Assembly (NCBI RefSeq): GCF_014646075.1
Contig: NZ_BMMT01000001.1
Coordinates: 209,833 to 273,832 of the forward strand
Direction of reading: 5' to 3'
DNA from: Saccharopolyspora thermophila
GTDB lineage: Bacteria; Actinomycetota; Actinomycetes; Mycobacteriales; Pseudonocardiaceae
DNA: 64,000 nucleotides
Shown: positions 1 to 9,329 of the stretch, piece after piece
Position numbering within the stretch: the first letter of the stretch is position 1
Layout of the letters: every line of letters begins with the position of its first letter
Position numbers and translations under genes: made by a program
The notes under the pieces: generated by a model
What the model saw: the letters and a program-made list of their open reading frames with translations, nothing else
The model's database searches: none
Told to the model about the DNA's origin: nothing

Positions 1-228
1 ATCGACCTGTCGGACTTCGGCATCGCGCTGCCGGCGTTCCTGACGATCGTGGTCATGCCGTTCACGTACTCGATCGCCAACGGCATTGGCGCGGGCTTCA
101 TCAGCTACGTGGTGCTGCAGTCGGCCACCGGCCGGATGCGCTCGGTGCACCCGTTGATGTGGGTGGTGTCGGTGGCGTTCGTGTTGTACTTCGCGGCCGG
201 GCCGCTGAGTGCCGCATTCGGGTTCTGA
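1..228 (+). CDS. NCS2-family purine permease, C-terminal part (5' end outside window)
   Basis: Only the last 75 codons are in the window. They are open from base 1 and end at TGA 226-228. The segment holds two hydrophobic helices: one around residues 7-36 (ALPAFLTIVVMPFTYSIANG, continuing into GAGFISYVVL) and one at about 52-73. The pattern 'PFTYSIANGIGAGFISY' is typical of the last helices of AzgA/PbuG-type guanine, hypoxanthine or adenine permeases, which import nucleobases with protons or sodium. The substrate cannot be told from this fragment. Confidence 0.8.
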   Translation: MDLSDFGIALPAFLTIVVMPFTYSIANGIGAGFISYVVLQSATGRMRSVHPLMWVVSVAFVLYFAAGPLSAAFGF

Positions 229-337
229 GCTGGTCTGACCCCGTGTCGATTGGGTTTCGAAGCCCGAGTTGGCGGGCACGGCTCACTAGGGTGGACGGCC
301 ACTGGTCCGTGTGATCAGTTTGTCCGATTCCCCTAGG

Positions 338-352
338 TAGTTTGGTAGACTA
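338..352. promoter_or_regulatory. Putative MarR operator overlapping a leaderless promoter
   Basis: The sequence TAGTTTGGTAGACTA pairs in 5 of 7 positions around a central G at 345. It resembles the TAGTTTACTAAACTA-type sites bound by actinobacterial MarR repressors. The element TAGACT (346-351) fits a -10 hexamer and lies exactly six bases before the GTG start at 358. The transcript may therefore start at the start codon, and the regulator may repress itself and the exporter downstream. Confidence 0.5.
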
Positions 353-357
353 ACGAC

Positions 358-792
358 GTGTCCGATATCGCGGAGCGCGAACGCACCCTGGCGAGCCGGT
401 TGCGGCTCGCGGTCGTTCGGCTGAACCGGCGGTTGCGCGCGCAGAGCAGCGGCTCGAAGATCACGCTCTCCCAGCTGTCGGCGCTGTCCTGCCTGTACAA
501 GGGCGGCGCGATGACGCCGGGTGAGCTGGCGGCCCGGGAGGGCGTCCAGCCACCGTCGATGACCAGGGTGATCGCCGCCCTGGAAGAGGCGGGGCTGGTC
601 GCGCGCCGGGCGCACCCCACCGACGGCCGGCAGGCCATCGTCGAACCGACCGAGGCCGGGCGGGCCCGGGTGGAGGAAGAGGTGTCGGCCCGCGAGCGCT
701 GGCTGGACCAGCAGCTCGCCGGGCTCGACGACGAGGAACGGGCGGTCCTGTACCGGGCCGCCGAGATCATCGACCGGTTGGCGAGCCGATGA
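358..792 (+). CDS. MarR-family transcriptional regulator
   Basis: This 144-residue winged-helix repressor has the family's usual length. The recognition region 'TPGELAAREGVQPPSMTRVIAALEE' (about residues 51-75) and the wing 'RRAHPTDGRQAIVEPTEAG' (about 82-100) are clear. GTG 358 is preferred because a TANNNT -10 element stands six bases upstream and no ribosome site is present, as in a leaderless mRNA. An MFS exporter follows 25 bp downstream on the same strand, so the pair is probably a drug- or metabolite-responsive efflux unit controlled by this protein. The ligand is unknown. Confidence 0.9.
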   Translation: MSDIAERERTLASRLRLAVVRLNRRLRAQSSGSKITLSQLSALSCLYKGGAMTPGELAAREGVQPPSMTRVIAALEEAGLVARRAHPTDGRQAIVEPTEAGRARVEEEVSARERWLDQQLAGLDDEERAVLYRAAEIIDRLASR

Positions 793-817
793 CAGCGGAG
801 AGGCGGTAAGCAGCGGC

Positions 818-2128
818 GTGGTTGACCAGTCCCGGGTGCGGTCGGACCTCGGTTCGGGCGGGGGGCGGGTCAGCCGAGCCGGTTTGTCCACATCGGACAA
901 ATCGCCGGGGATGTTCGGCTCGCTGCGGCACCGCAACTACCGGTACTACGCCTCCGGCCAGGTCGTCTCCCTGACCGGCACCTGGATGCAGCGCGCCGCC
1001 CAGGACTGGCTGGTGCTGGAGCTCTCCGGCGGCAGCCCGGCGGCCCTCGGCGTCGCCGTCGCGCTGCAGTTCCTGCCCACGCTGCTGCTGACGCTGTGGG
1101 CGGGCGTCTTCGCCGACCGCTTCGACAAGCGCCGAATGCTCGTCGTCACCCAGAGCGCACTGGGCATCTGCGGTTTCGTGCTCGGGATGCTCGACGTCAC
1201 TGGCGTCGTGGCGCTGTGGCAGGTCTACGTGCTGTGTCTCGTGCTCGGGTCCTTCGCGGCGGTCGACGCCCCGGTGCGGCAGTCGTTCGTCGTCGAGATG
1301 GTCGGCCCCGCGCAGCTCACCAACGCCGTCGCGCTGAACTCGATGACGTTCAACCTGGCGCGCATCGTCGGCCCTGCGCTGGCCGGGTTGCTGATCACCG
1401 CGATCGGGACGGGCTGGGTGTTTCTCGCCAACGGGCTGAGCTCGGTCGCGGTCGTCACCGGGCTGTTGTTGATGGACCCCGCCCTGCTGCACCGCGTGAA
1501 ACCGCCGCCCAAGGAACGCGGCCAGCTGCGCGCCGGGCTGCGCTACGTGCGCGGCCGTCCGGACCTGATCGTGATCATGGTGCTGGTGTTCTGCGTCGGC
1601 ACCTTCGGGATGAACTTCGAGAACTCCTTCGCCGTCATCGCGCGCAACCTGTTCGGCCGCGACGCCGACGGGTACGGGCTGCTGATCACCTCGCTGGCGA
1701 TCGGCACCCTGACCGGCGCGGCGCTGGCCGCCCGGCGCAGCGGCCGAGGTCGGCCGCAGCTGCGGCTGGTGCTGGTGGGGGCCGCCGCGTTCGGCGCGCT
1801 GGAGGCCGCCGCGTCGCTGATGCCCACCTACGAGGTGTTCGCGGCGGCGCTGATCCCGGTCGGCGTGGCTGTGATGACGTTCACCACCAGCGCCAACTCG
1901 ACGGTCCAGCTGGCGGTGGAGCCGACCATGCGCGGGCGCGTGATGGGGTTGTACATGTTGCTGTTCTTTGGCGGAAAGCCATTGGGCGGGTTGGCTTCGG
2001 GCTGGCTGGCCGAGGTGTTCGGGCCGCGTTCGCCGATCCTGCTGGGTGGGCTCGCCTCGTTGCTGGCCGCGCTCGCCGGGGCGGCGGTGCTGGCAGGTCG
2101 TCGGCGCCGTGGGGTTGCCCGATCATGA
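818..2128 (+). CDS. MFS transporter (efflux type)
   Basis: This 436-residue protein has about 12 hydrophobic segments. The first large block starts at 'NYRYYASGQVVSLTGTWMQRAAQDWLV', typical of the EntS-like (MFS_3) exporter group. The cytoplasmic loop motif 'GVFADRFDKRRMLV' after helix 3 is the MFS signature. GTG 818 has a GGAGAGG site 14 bases upstream; ATG 911 (MFGSLRHRNYRY) is the alternative, since the first 31 residues look disordered. It lies 25 bp after the MarR gene and is probably co-transcribed and controlled by it. Confidence 0.85.
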   Translation: MVDQSRVRSDLGSGGGRVSRAGLSTSDKSPGMFGSLRHRNYRYYASGQVVSLTGTWMQRAAQDWLVLELSGGSPAALGVAVALQFLPTLLLTLWAGVFADRFDKRRMLVVTQSALGICGFVLGMLDVTGVVALWQVYVLCLVLGSFAAVDAPVRQSFVVEMVGPAQLTNAVALNSMTFNLARIVGPALAGLLITAIGTGWVFLANGLSSVAVVTGLLLMDPALLHRVKPPPKERGQLRAGLRYVRGRPDLIVIMVLVFCVGTFGMNFENSFAVIARNLFGRDADGYGLLITSLAIGTLTGAALAARRSGRGRPQLRLVLVGAAAFGALEAAASLMPTYEVFAAALIPVGVAVMTFTTSANSTVQLAVEPTMRGRVMGLYMLLFFGGKPLGGLASGWLAEVFGPRSPILLGGLASLLAALAGAAVLAGRRRRGVARS

Positions 2129-2145
2129 AGGTTAGGCTAGCCTAA
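2127..2145. promoter_or_regulatory. Iron box (DtxR/IdeR/DmdR-type operator)
   Basis: The site matches the 19-base actinobacterial iron-box consensus TTAGGTTAGGCTAACCTAA at 16 positions. Its core TTAGGCTAGCCTAA (2132-2145) is a perfect 14-base palindrome. It begins inside the stop codon of the MFS gene and lies between two convergent genes, so no annotated coding gene starts next to it. Confidence 0.75.
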
Positions 2146-2189
2146 ATTTCGTCCGCTTCGTGGTGGGAGCGGCAGTCAGTTCGGGAATG

Positions 2190-2229
2190 GATCGGGCCCC
2201 GGCCTCCTGCGGGAGACCGGGGCCCGATC
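2190..2229. terminator. Strong bidirectional hairpin between convergent genes
   Basis: Bases 2190-2202 and 2217-2229 form a perfect 13-bp G/C-rich stem. After one mismatch the helix continues for four more pairs (2204-2207 with 2212-2215) around the loop TGCG. There is no U-tract, as is common in actinobacteria. It can terminate the MFS transcript from the left and the superoxide dismutase transcript from the right. The remaining bases 2230-2413 hold no convincing gene. Confidence 0.7.
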
Positions 2230-2413
2230 GTGTGTACGGTCCCGGGGGAGAGGGGCCCGAGACCTTCGGTAGCGGGCTTGTCGGAGCACTCACCACCGAG
2301 CCTGGGGTGATCACGGCGCACCTGCGGCACCGGACGGGAGCCACCCTGACCTCGCCGGACCCCGATTGCCGGAATTCGGGCGCTCTGCGGGTGGCCTGCC
2401 GGGGTTGTGGGGG

Positions 2414-3043
2414 TTAGGGAGTGGGGAGGAGTAGGCCGTTGCGGCCTGCGCGGGCGTCGGCGAAGCGCCGCCCGACCTCCGCCCAGTCCACCACGTTCCA
2501 CAGGTTCTTGACGTAGTCCGCCTTCACGTTGCGGTACTGCAGGTAGTACGCGTGCTCCCAGATGTCGAACACCAGCAGCGGCGTCGTGGCGATCGACAGG
2601 TTCGAGTGGTGGTCCCGCAACTGCTGGGTCACCAACCGCTGCCCGACCGGATCCCACGCCAGCACACCCCACCCGTTGCCCTGGATCGTGGTCGACACCG
2701 CCTCCATCTGCGCCCGGAACGCGTCGAAGGACCCGAAGTCCTCATCGATCGCCGCCGCCAGCTCGCCCGTGGGCTTGTCCCCGCCGTGGGGCGAGAGCAC
2801 CTTCCACCACACCAGGTGCAACGCGTGCCCGGCCAGGTTGAAGGCCAACGTGGTCTGCAACCCCACGATCGAGGAGAAGTCGCCCTTCTCCCGTGCCTCG
2901 GCGATCCTGTCCACCGTGTCGTTGGCGCCCTTGACGTAGGCCGCGTGGTGCTTGCTGTGGTGCAGCTCGTTGATCTCACCGGCGATCGCCGGCTCCAACG
3001 CCGCGTAGTCGTAGTCCAACTCTGGCAACACGTACTGGGCCAT
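2414..3043 (-). CDS. sodA: Superoxide dismutase (Fe/Mn type)
   Basis: This 209-residue cytoplasmic enzyme dismutes superoxide to oxygen and hydrogen peroxide. The metal ligands of the Fe/Mn family are visible: the first His in 'LHHSKHHAAYV' (about residue 28), a His in 'GHALHLVWW' (about 80), and Asp and His in the signature 'DIWEHAYY' (about 160-170). The N-terminus 'YVLPELDYDYAALEP' and overall length are standard. ATG 3043 is preceded by AAGGAAGGGAGA (minus-strand sense). The metal cannot be assigned by eye. A strong hairpin lies downstream at 2190-2229. Confidence 0.96.
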   Translation of the reverse strand: MAQYVLPELDYDYAALEPAIAGEINELHHSKHHAAYVKGANDTVDRIAEAREKGDFSSIVGLQTTLAFNLAGHALHLVWWKVLSPHGGDKPTGELAAAIDEDFGSFDAFRAQMEAVSTTIQGNGWGVLAWDPVGQRLVTQQLRDHHSNLSIATTPLLVFDIWEHAYYLQYRNVKADYVKNLWNVVDWAEVGRRFADARAGRNGLLLPTP

Positions 3044-3232
3044 CAGCGTCCGTCTCCCTTCCTTGTCGACAGTCTCTAGCTATTGCCAGAGTTTTGCAAC
3101 AGGCTTGATCTCGTCACCTGGGCAGGTTGGCCTCGGCAGCCCTGCTGAGCAGGGAAAACACGGGAATGGGCGTAAACGAGGCAGGGGTGTGTCCGCCCGG
3201 ATGATCTCCTGCGGGAGGTGACGGGCGGCTGG

Positions 3233-4729
3233 TCAGCCGACCGGCCAGGTGTGGACCGGGTCGCCCTGGTCGGCGAGGTCGATGTAGCGGCGCAGCATCC
3301 CGGCCAGTGCCTCGCGGCGGCTCGCGCCCCGCTCCTCGAGCATCGCGACCGTGTCACGCTGCCACAGCGACCCGTTCCGCCGCGCCAGGCAGCGCTGCTC
3401 GATCACCCCGAGGTAGCGCTCCCGCGCCGCATCCGACACCCCGCACAGGCGCAGTCCGTCGTGCGCCATCGGCAGCAGCCGCCGCAGCACCAGCTCGTCC
3501 GGCGCCACCCAACCCACACCCGGCCAGTACAGGTGCGCGTCCATGCCGTGCCGCGCTCCGGCGTAAAAGTTCTCCTCCGCCGCCGCGAACGACATCTGCG
3601 TCCACAGTGGTCGGTCCTGCTCGCTGAGCGCCCGCTGCACGCCGTAGAAGAACGCCGCGTTGGCCACGATGTCGATCACCGACGGGCCGGCCGGCAGCAC
3701 CCGGTTCTCCACCCGCAGGTGCGGCACCCCGTCCACCAGGTCATACACCGGCCGGTTCCACCGCCACACCGTGCCGTTGTGCAGCCGCAGTTCGGCCAGC
3801 GTCGGCGCCCGCCCGGCGTCCAGCGCCGCCACCGGGTCCTCCTCCTCGGGCTCGGGCAGCAGCGCCGGGAAGTAGCGCACGTTCTCCTCGAACAGGTCGA
3901 AGATCGAGGTGATCCAGCGCTCCCCGAACCACACCCGCGGCCGTACGCCCTGGTTCTTCAGCTCCTCCGGCCGCGTGTCGGTGGCCTGCAGGAACAGCGG
4001 AATCCGGGTCTCGTGCCACAGCGCCTTGCCGAGCAGGAACGGCGAGTTGGCGGCGATGGCCACCTGCACCCCGGCCACGCACTGCGCGGCGTTCCAGTGC
4101 GCCGCGAAGTCCTCCGGGGCGACCTGCAGGTGCAGTTGGACCGACGTGCACGCCGACTCCGGCAGGATCGAGCTGGCGTAGGAATGCAGTCGCTCCCCGG
4201 GATGGTCGCCGAGCGGCACGCCCTCCATGTCCAGCAGCATCTGCTCGCCGCGGGCCACGATGATCTGCTCGTTGAGCAGCGAGTAGCGCGGGTTGCGGGA
4301 CAGCCAGGCGGGGTCGAAGTGCGAGGCGCGCAGCGTCGGCAGCGTGCCGATCATGACGATCTTCGCCCCGGCGTCGTGCGCGCCACCGTCGGCGCGGCGC
4401 AGTGCGGCCCGCAGCCGCTCCTCCAGCTCCAGGGCGCTGTCGCCGGCGAGGACCTGCGGCTCCACGTTCAGCTCGATGTTCTGCTGGCCGAGCTCGGTGG
4501 TGAACACCGGCTCCCCGATCTTCTCCAACACGATTGCGTTGGACATGGACGGCTCCATCTGCTCGTCCACCAGGCACAGCTCCATCTCCAGCCCCATCTG
4601 CTGGTGGGGAAAGGAGAAGTTGCCCTCGGCGAGCATCCGGGCCAGGGCGTCCAACCCGCGCTGCATCTTGCTCCGATAGCGTTGCCGGTCCACTGGCCTG
4701 AACGCTCGATCGTCCACGTGCCGTCCCAT
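3233..4729 (-). CDS. Glutamate-cysteine ligase family enzyme (GCS2 fold)
   Basis: This is about 498 residues of the actinobacterial GCS2 family, which includes ATP-dependent gamma-glutamylcysteine ligases and carboxylate-amine ligases. Visible family features are 'MGLEMELCLVDE' near the N-terminus (acidic metal/ATP site), 'HLQVAPEDFAAHWN', 'AANSPFLLGK' and the C-terminal 'HLRVENRVLPAGPS'. ATG 4729 is chosen because GGGGAG lies five bases upstream; GTG 4783 would add 18 residues. Mycothiol-producing actinomycetes use such enzymes in ergothioneine or other gamma-glutamyl pathways, but no pathway genes flank it here, so the exact substrate is open. Confidence 0.85.
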   Translation of the reverse strand: MGRHVDDRAFRPVDRQRYRSKMQRGLDALARMLAEGNFSFPHQQMGLEMELCLVDEQMEPSMSNAIVLEKIGEPVFTTELGQQNIELNVEPQVLAGDSALELEERLRAALRRADGGAHDAGAKIVMIGTLPTLRASHFDPAWLSRNPRYSLLNEQIIVARGEQMLLDMEGVPLGDHPGERLHSYASSILPESACTSVQLHLQVAPEDFAAHWNAAQCVAGVQVAIAANSPFLLGKALWHETRIPLFLQATDTRPEELKNQGVRPRVWFGERWITSIFDLFEENVRYFPALLPEPEEEDPVAALDAGRAPTLAELRLHNGTVWRWNRPVYDLVDGVPHLRVENRVLPAGPSVIDIVANAAFFYGVQRALSEQDRPLWTQMSFAAAEENFYAGARHGMDAHLYWPGVGWVAPDELVLRRLLPMAHDGLRLCGVSDAARERYLGVIEQRCLARRNGSLWQRDTVAMLEERGASRREALAGMLRRYIDLADQGDPVHTWPVG

Positions 4730-4783
4730 GCCGTCTCCCCAATTGATCGGCAGCACGTCAGCGCGCAGCGCTGGGGAAACCAC

Positions 4784-5262
4784 CGTGACACATCGGTACC
4801 CGACGGGCCAGCGGCCAAAACGGTGTCACCGGGAGGCACGCCCGATGATCACGCCGAGGCATCCGCGAGGCGCCGGAGATCGGCTTCGATGAGCGTCAGC
4901 TCGGCCGCCGGGAGCAGTGAAGCACGCTGTTCGGTGTGGCGGCCACCCGCCAATCGGTGTAGTGACGCTGCGTTGCCTCCAGCAGTCAGCCCACCGCGGA
5001 GGCCATCGGGACGTTACGCAGCGTCGCGATGTAGTCCAGTCCGGCGAGCATCGTCACCCGAGCGCCCGTCCAGACAGGTCCGGGAGTCGCCGGGCGCGAA
5101 GGCCGCGTAGGGGTCCGCGGTGTCGATGATGTTGCCGCCCGGCAGCGCTGCGTCGGTGGCTCAGCTCGCCGGGAATTTCCGTGACGACAAGGAATCCCGG
5201 ACACCCCGGCCCCCTCGGTGGGACGGCCACCGGTTGGCGGTCGCGGGTGCGAGAATGCGGGC
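4784..5262. other. Gene-poor stretch with a decayed minus-strand coding remnant
   Basis: No intact gene is seen. On the minus strand around 5165-4990, one frame reads 'ALPGGNIIDTADPYAAFAPG' and a second frame continues as 'VTMLAGLDYIATLRNVPMASAVG' to a stop. This is what a frameshifted C-terminal fragment would look like. The family is not recognised. An in-frame stop immediately precedes the first piece. The short frames on the plus strand show no protein-like composition. Confidence 0.3.
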
Positions 5263-6066
5263 GTGGCGCACGTTGTCGAGATCTGCGATGCCGACGACCC
5301 GAGGGTTGACGACTTCCGCGATCTGTCCCGCGCGGACCGCCGCCCGGACCGGCCGGGCGGCCGCGGGCTGGTGATCGCCGAGGGCGTCGTGGTGGTGGAG
5401 CGGCTGCTCGCTTCGCCCTACCCGGTGCGGGCGCTGTTCGGCGTGCGCCGCCGCATCGACGAACTCGCCGCGGCCACCGCCGCCCTGGACGTGCCCGCCT
5501 ACGTCGCCGACGCCGACGTGATGGCCCGCGTGGTGGGGTTCCACCTCAATCGTGGGGTGCTGGCCGTCGCCGACCGCGCCCCGGCCGTCGAACCGGCCGA
5601 CCTGGTCGACCGCTCACGTCGCCTGGCGGTGCTGGAGGGCGTCGGGGACCACGAGAACCTGGGGGCGTTGTTCCGCAACGCGGCCGCGCTGGGCGTGGAC
5701 GGCGTCCTGCTTGGCGCGGGCTGCTCGGACCCGCTGTACCGGCGCAGCGTCCGGGTGTCCATGGGGCACGTGCTCAGGGTGCCGTTCGCGCACCTGGCGT
5801 CCTGGCCGAACGATCTGAAGCTGTTGCGGGACAGGGGTTTCCGCGTCGCCGCGCTGACCCCCCGAGCGGATGCGAAACCACTTCGCGACGCTGCGCTGGA
5901 CCAGGGGCCGGTGGCGGTGCTGCTGGGATCGGAGGGCCCGGGGCTCACCGAGCAGGCCATCGCGGCGGCCGACCTGGCGGTCCGCATCCCGATGGCCGAC
6001 GGCGTGGACTCGCTCAACGTCGCCACCGCCGGGGCGATCGCCTTCCACGCGATGAGCGGGACGTGA
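5263..6066 (+). CDS. SpoU/TrmH-family RNA 2'-O-ribose methyltransferase
   Basis: This 267-residue S-adenosylmethionine-dependent enzyme methylates ribose 2'-OH in tRNA or rRNA. All three SPOUT motifs are present: 'ENLGALFRNAAALG' (motif 1, catalytic Asn/Arg), 'VLLGSEGPGL' (motif 2) and 'IPMADGVDSLNVATAGAIAF' (motif 3), with an N-terminal substrate-binding region. GTG 5263 gives the usual N-terminus; 5218 is a longer alternative. Its GTGA overlap with the next gene implies translational coupling. The order matches M. tuberculosis Rv0881-Rv0882. The modified nucleotide is unknown. Confidence 0.9.
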   Translation: MAHVVEICDADDPRVDDFRDLSRADRRPDRPGGRGLVIAEGVVVVERLLASPYPVRALFGVRRRIDELAAATAALDVPAYVADADVMARVVGFHLNRGVLAVADRAPAVEPADLVDRSRRLAVLEGVGDHENLGALFRNAAALGVDGVLLGAGCSDPLYRRSVRVSMGHVLRVPFAHLASWPNDLKLLRDRGFRVAALTPRADAKPLRDAALDQGPVAVLLGSEGPGLTEQAIAAADLAVRIPMADGVDSLNVATAGAIAFHAMSGT

Positions 6067-6668
6067 GGCCCGTGGCGGGGTGGGAGCTGCACGCGCGGTC
6101 CGGTCGTGCCGTCCTGGTGCGCGGGACGGAGCGCGAGATTGACCCGGCGCGGCTGCGGCTGCCCGACGCGCTCGTCGCGGCGCTGCACGAGTGGGCGCAC
6201 GTGGCGCAGGAGGTGGGGGAGCGAGGCTCCGCCGACACCGCGGCCGAACTCGTCACACGCCGCGGGCGGCAGCTCGCCGCGCGGCTGGCGGCGGAGACCG
6301 GCGGGCGGATCGGCTACGTCGACCCGGTCAGCGGCGAACTCGACCACGTCGGCCGTTCGCGGTCGGCGCACGCCGTGCAGCTGCGCGGTGCTCCGCTCGC
6401 ACCGGTGCCGCCGACGCCGTGGGGGCCGGGCCTGGTGGTCAGCGCGATCATCGGGGCGATCGTGGTCGTCACGCTCGTGGTGGTGACCCTCGGTCTGGCG
6501 GATGTCAGCGGTGTCCTGGCGACGGTGGTGAACCTGGCGGTGGCGGCGGGCTTCGCACCATCGATCTGGCTGGGCAGCAGGATCCCGGTCTGGCGCTGGG
6601 TCGCCTACGGCACAGCAGCGGGCATCGTCGCGGCCTGGATCGCCCTCCTGCTCAGCCTCCTCGGTTAG
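6063..6668 (+). CDS. DUF2537-type membrane protein
   Basis: This 201-residue protein has a soluble N-terminal half (1-115) and three hydrophobic helices at about 122-145, 148-165 and 175-200 ('PTPWGPGLVVSAIIG', 'VLATVVNLAVAAGFAPS', 'GTAAGIVAAWIALLLSLLG'). The start codon GTG overlaps the stop of the methyltransferase gene. The same pair, convergent with sepH, is conserved in mycobacteria (Rv0881-Rv0882-Rv0883c). No biochemical role is known for this family. The convergent sepH gene ends only eight bases away. Confidence 0.8.
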   Translation: MRPVAGWELHARSGRAVLVRGTEREIDPARLRLPDALVAALHEWAHVAQEVGERGSADTAAELVTRRGRQLAARLAAETGGRIGYVDPVSGELDHVGRSRSAHAVQLRGAPLAPVPPTPWGPGLVVSAIIGAIVVVTLVVVTLGLADVSGVLATVVNLAVAAGFAPSIWLGSRIPVWRWVAYGTAAGIVAAWIALLLSLLG

Positions 6669-6676
6669 CGAACCGC

Positions 6677-7570
6677 TCAGCGGTGGGAGCGGACACCGAG
6701 TAGGACGTCCTCCCACGACGGCACGATCGGGTGGCTCTTGCGTCCGCGGCGCGGCTCCTTGCGCTGCGCTTCGTCGCCCGCGGCCTCGGTCACGCCGTCG
6801 GCGCTCCCCTCGGGCTGGGACTCCTCGGCCACCGGCTCCGCGGTGGGGTCGAAGTCGAGAGACGGCGCCTCCGGCCGCTGCGCGGCCACCGGCTCCTCGC
6901 CCCACTCCGGCTGCTGGTACGCCTGCTGGTCGAGCTGGAGCGCTTCGCGCGCCAGCTCGGTGACCGGCCGGACGGTGCGCAGGGGGCGGTTGGGGGACGG
7001 GTCGAGGAGGTCGGCCGCGTGGTCGTCGAGGGCGGCCACCGTGCCGCCGTGCGCGCCGGGGTGGAAGACCCAGTGCGCGCGGTTCTCCGACCGGCCCGCG
7101 TGCCAGGCCAGCTGCACGACCCACTTGCCGTCGTCGCCGCGCCAGGCGTCCCAGGTGGCCTCGGCGTACTCGTGACCGCGCATGCCGAAGGTGTGCGCCA
7201 CGACCTCGCCGAGGGTCTGTACGTCCGGACCGTCCTCGCGGACCGGGTGGGCGCGCTGCGCCATCTCGGCGATCTGGGCGCGTTCCAGCAACACCGGGTA
7301 GGCGTACCGCTCGACACGGTGCTCGGGGATGCCCGCGGCGGCCGCGATCTGCTCCACGGACGCGCCCGCGCGGATGCGGGCCTGGATCTCCCGGGGCCGC
7401 ATCTGGGCTTCCATCTCGATCTGGACCTGGCCGAGCCGGGTGAGATCACCGCGGGCCGCGGCTCGCAGTCGCTCGTCGGCGGGCACGGTGAAGCGCTCGC
7501 CGTTCTCCGGGTCCTCGCAGATGACGGATTCACCGTCCTCGTCGAGCCCGACTACTCGCAGCGCTCGCAT
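6677..7570 (-). CDS. sepH: SepH-type cell-division regulator (DUF3071)
   Basis: This 297-residue cytoplasmic protein belongs to the actinobacterial SepH family, which binds FtsZ and stimulates Z-ring assembly. The conserved N-terminus 'MRALRVVGLDEDGESVICED' is followed by a helix-turn-helix-like segment 'REIQARIRAGASVEQIAAAAG' (about residues 68-88), which is essential for SepH function in Streptomyces. A long acidic, disordered linker leads to the conserved C-terminal 'RRGRKSHPIVPSWEDVLLGVR'. ATG 7570 is selected over the longer frame because GGGAGG lies eight bases upstream. Confidence 0.9.
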   Translation of the reverse strand: MRALRVVGLDEDGESVICEDPENGERFTVPADERLRAAARGDLTRLGQVQIEMEAQMRPREIQARIRAGASVEQIAAAAGIPEHRVERYAYPVLLERAQIAEMAQRAHPVREDGPDVQTLGEVVAHTFGMRGHEYAEATWDAWRGDDGKWVVQLAWHAGRSENRAHWVFHPGAHGGTVAALDDHAADLLDPSPNRPLRTVRPVTELAREALQLDQQAYQQPEWGEEPVAAQRPEAPSLDFDPTAEPVAEESQPEGSADGVTEAAGDEAQRKEPRRGRKSHPIVPSWEDVLLGVRSHR

Positions 7571-7836
7571 AACGCCAGCCTCCCGCCGACTACATGTCAC
7601 CAAGCTGTGACAGTAACCCGGCGCGCCGCCTTGACGAGGGAGGCACGCCGGGCCCGTGTGTCGTAGTTGGTCGCCCTTCCTCGTCCGATCTTGCCGGAAA
7701 GGTCTCCCCGCAGCGAACGAGTAAAACCACTCATTTTCGACGAGTGATCACGGGTCGTGGCCAACTGTTCACTTGGCGGTGTGGTGGCTGTCGCCCGAAC
7801 CGGTCGGAAACCCGCGAGGTTCGGGCGGCGCGCCGG

Positions 7837-9329
<1,493 letters not shown>

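Noticed and set aside
2160..2417. An 85-codon plus-strand frame after the MFS gene
   Set aside because: It has no ribosome site, runs through the strong hairpin at 2190-2229 and has no protein-like composition.
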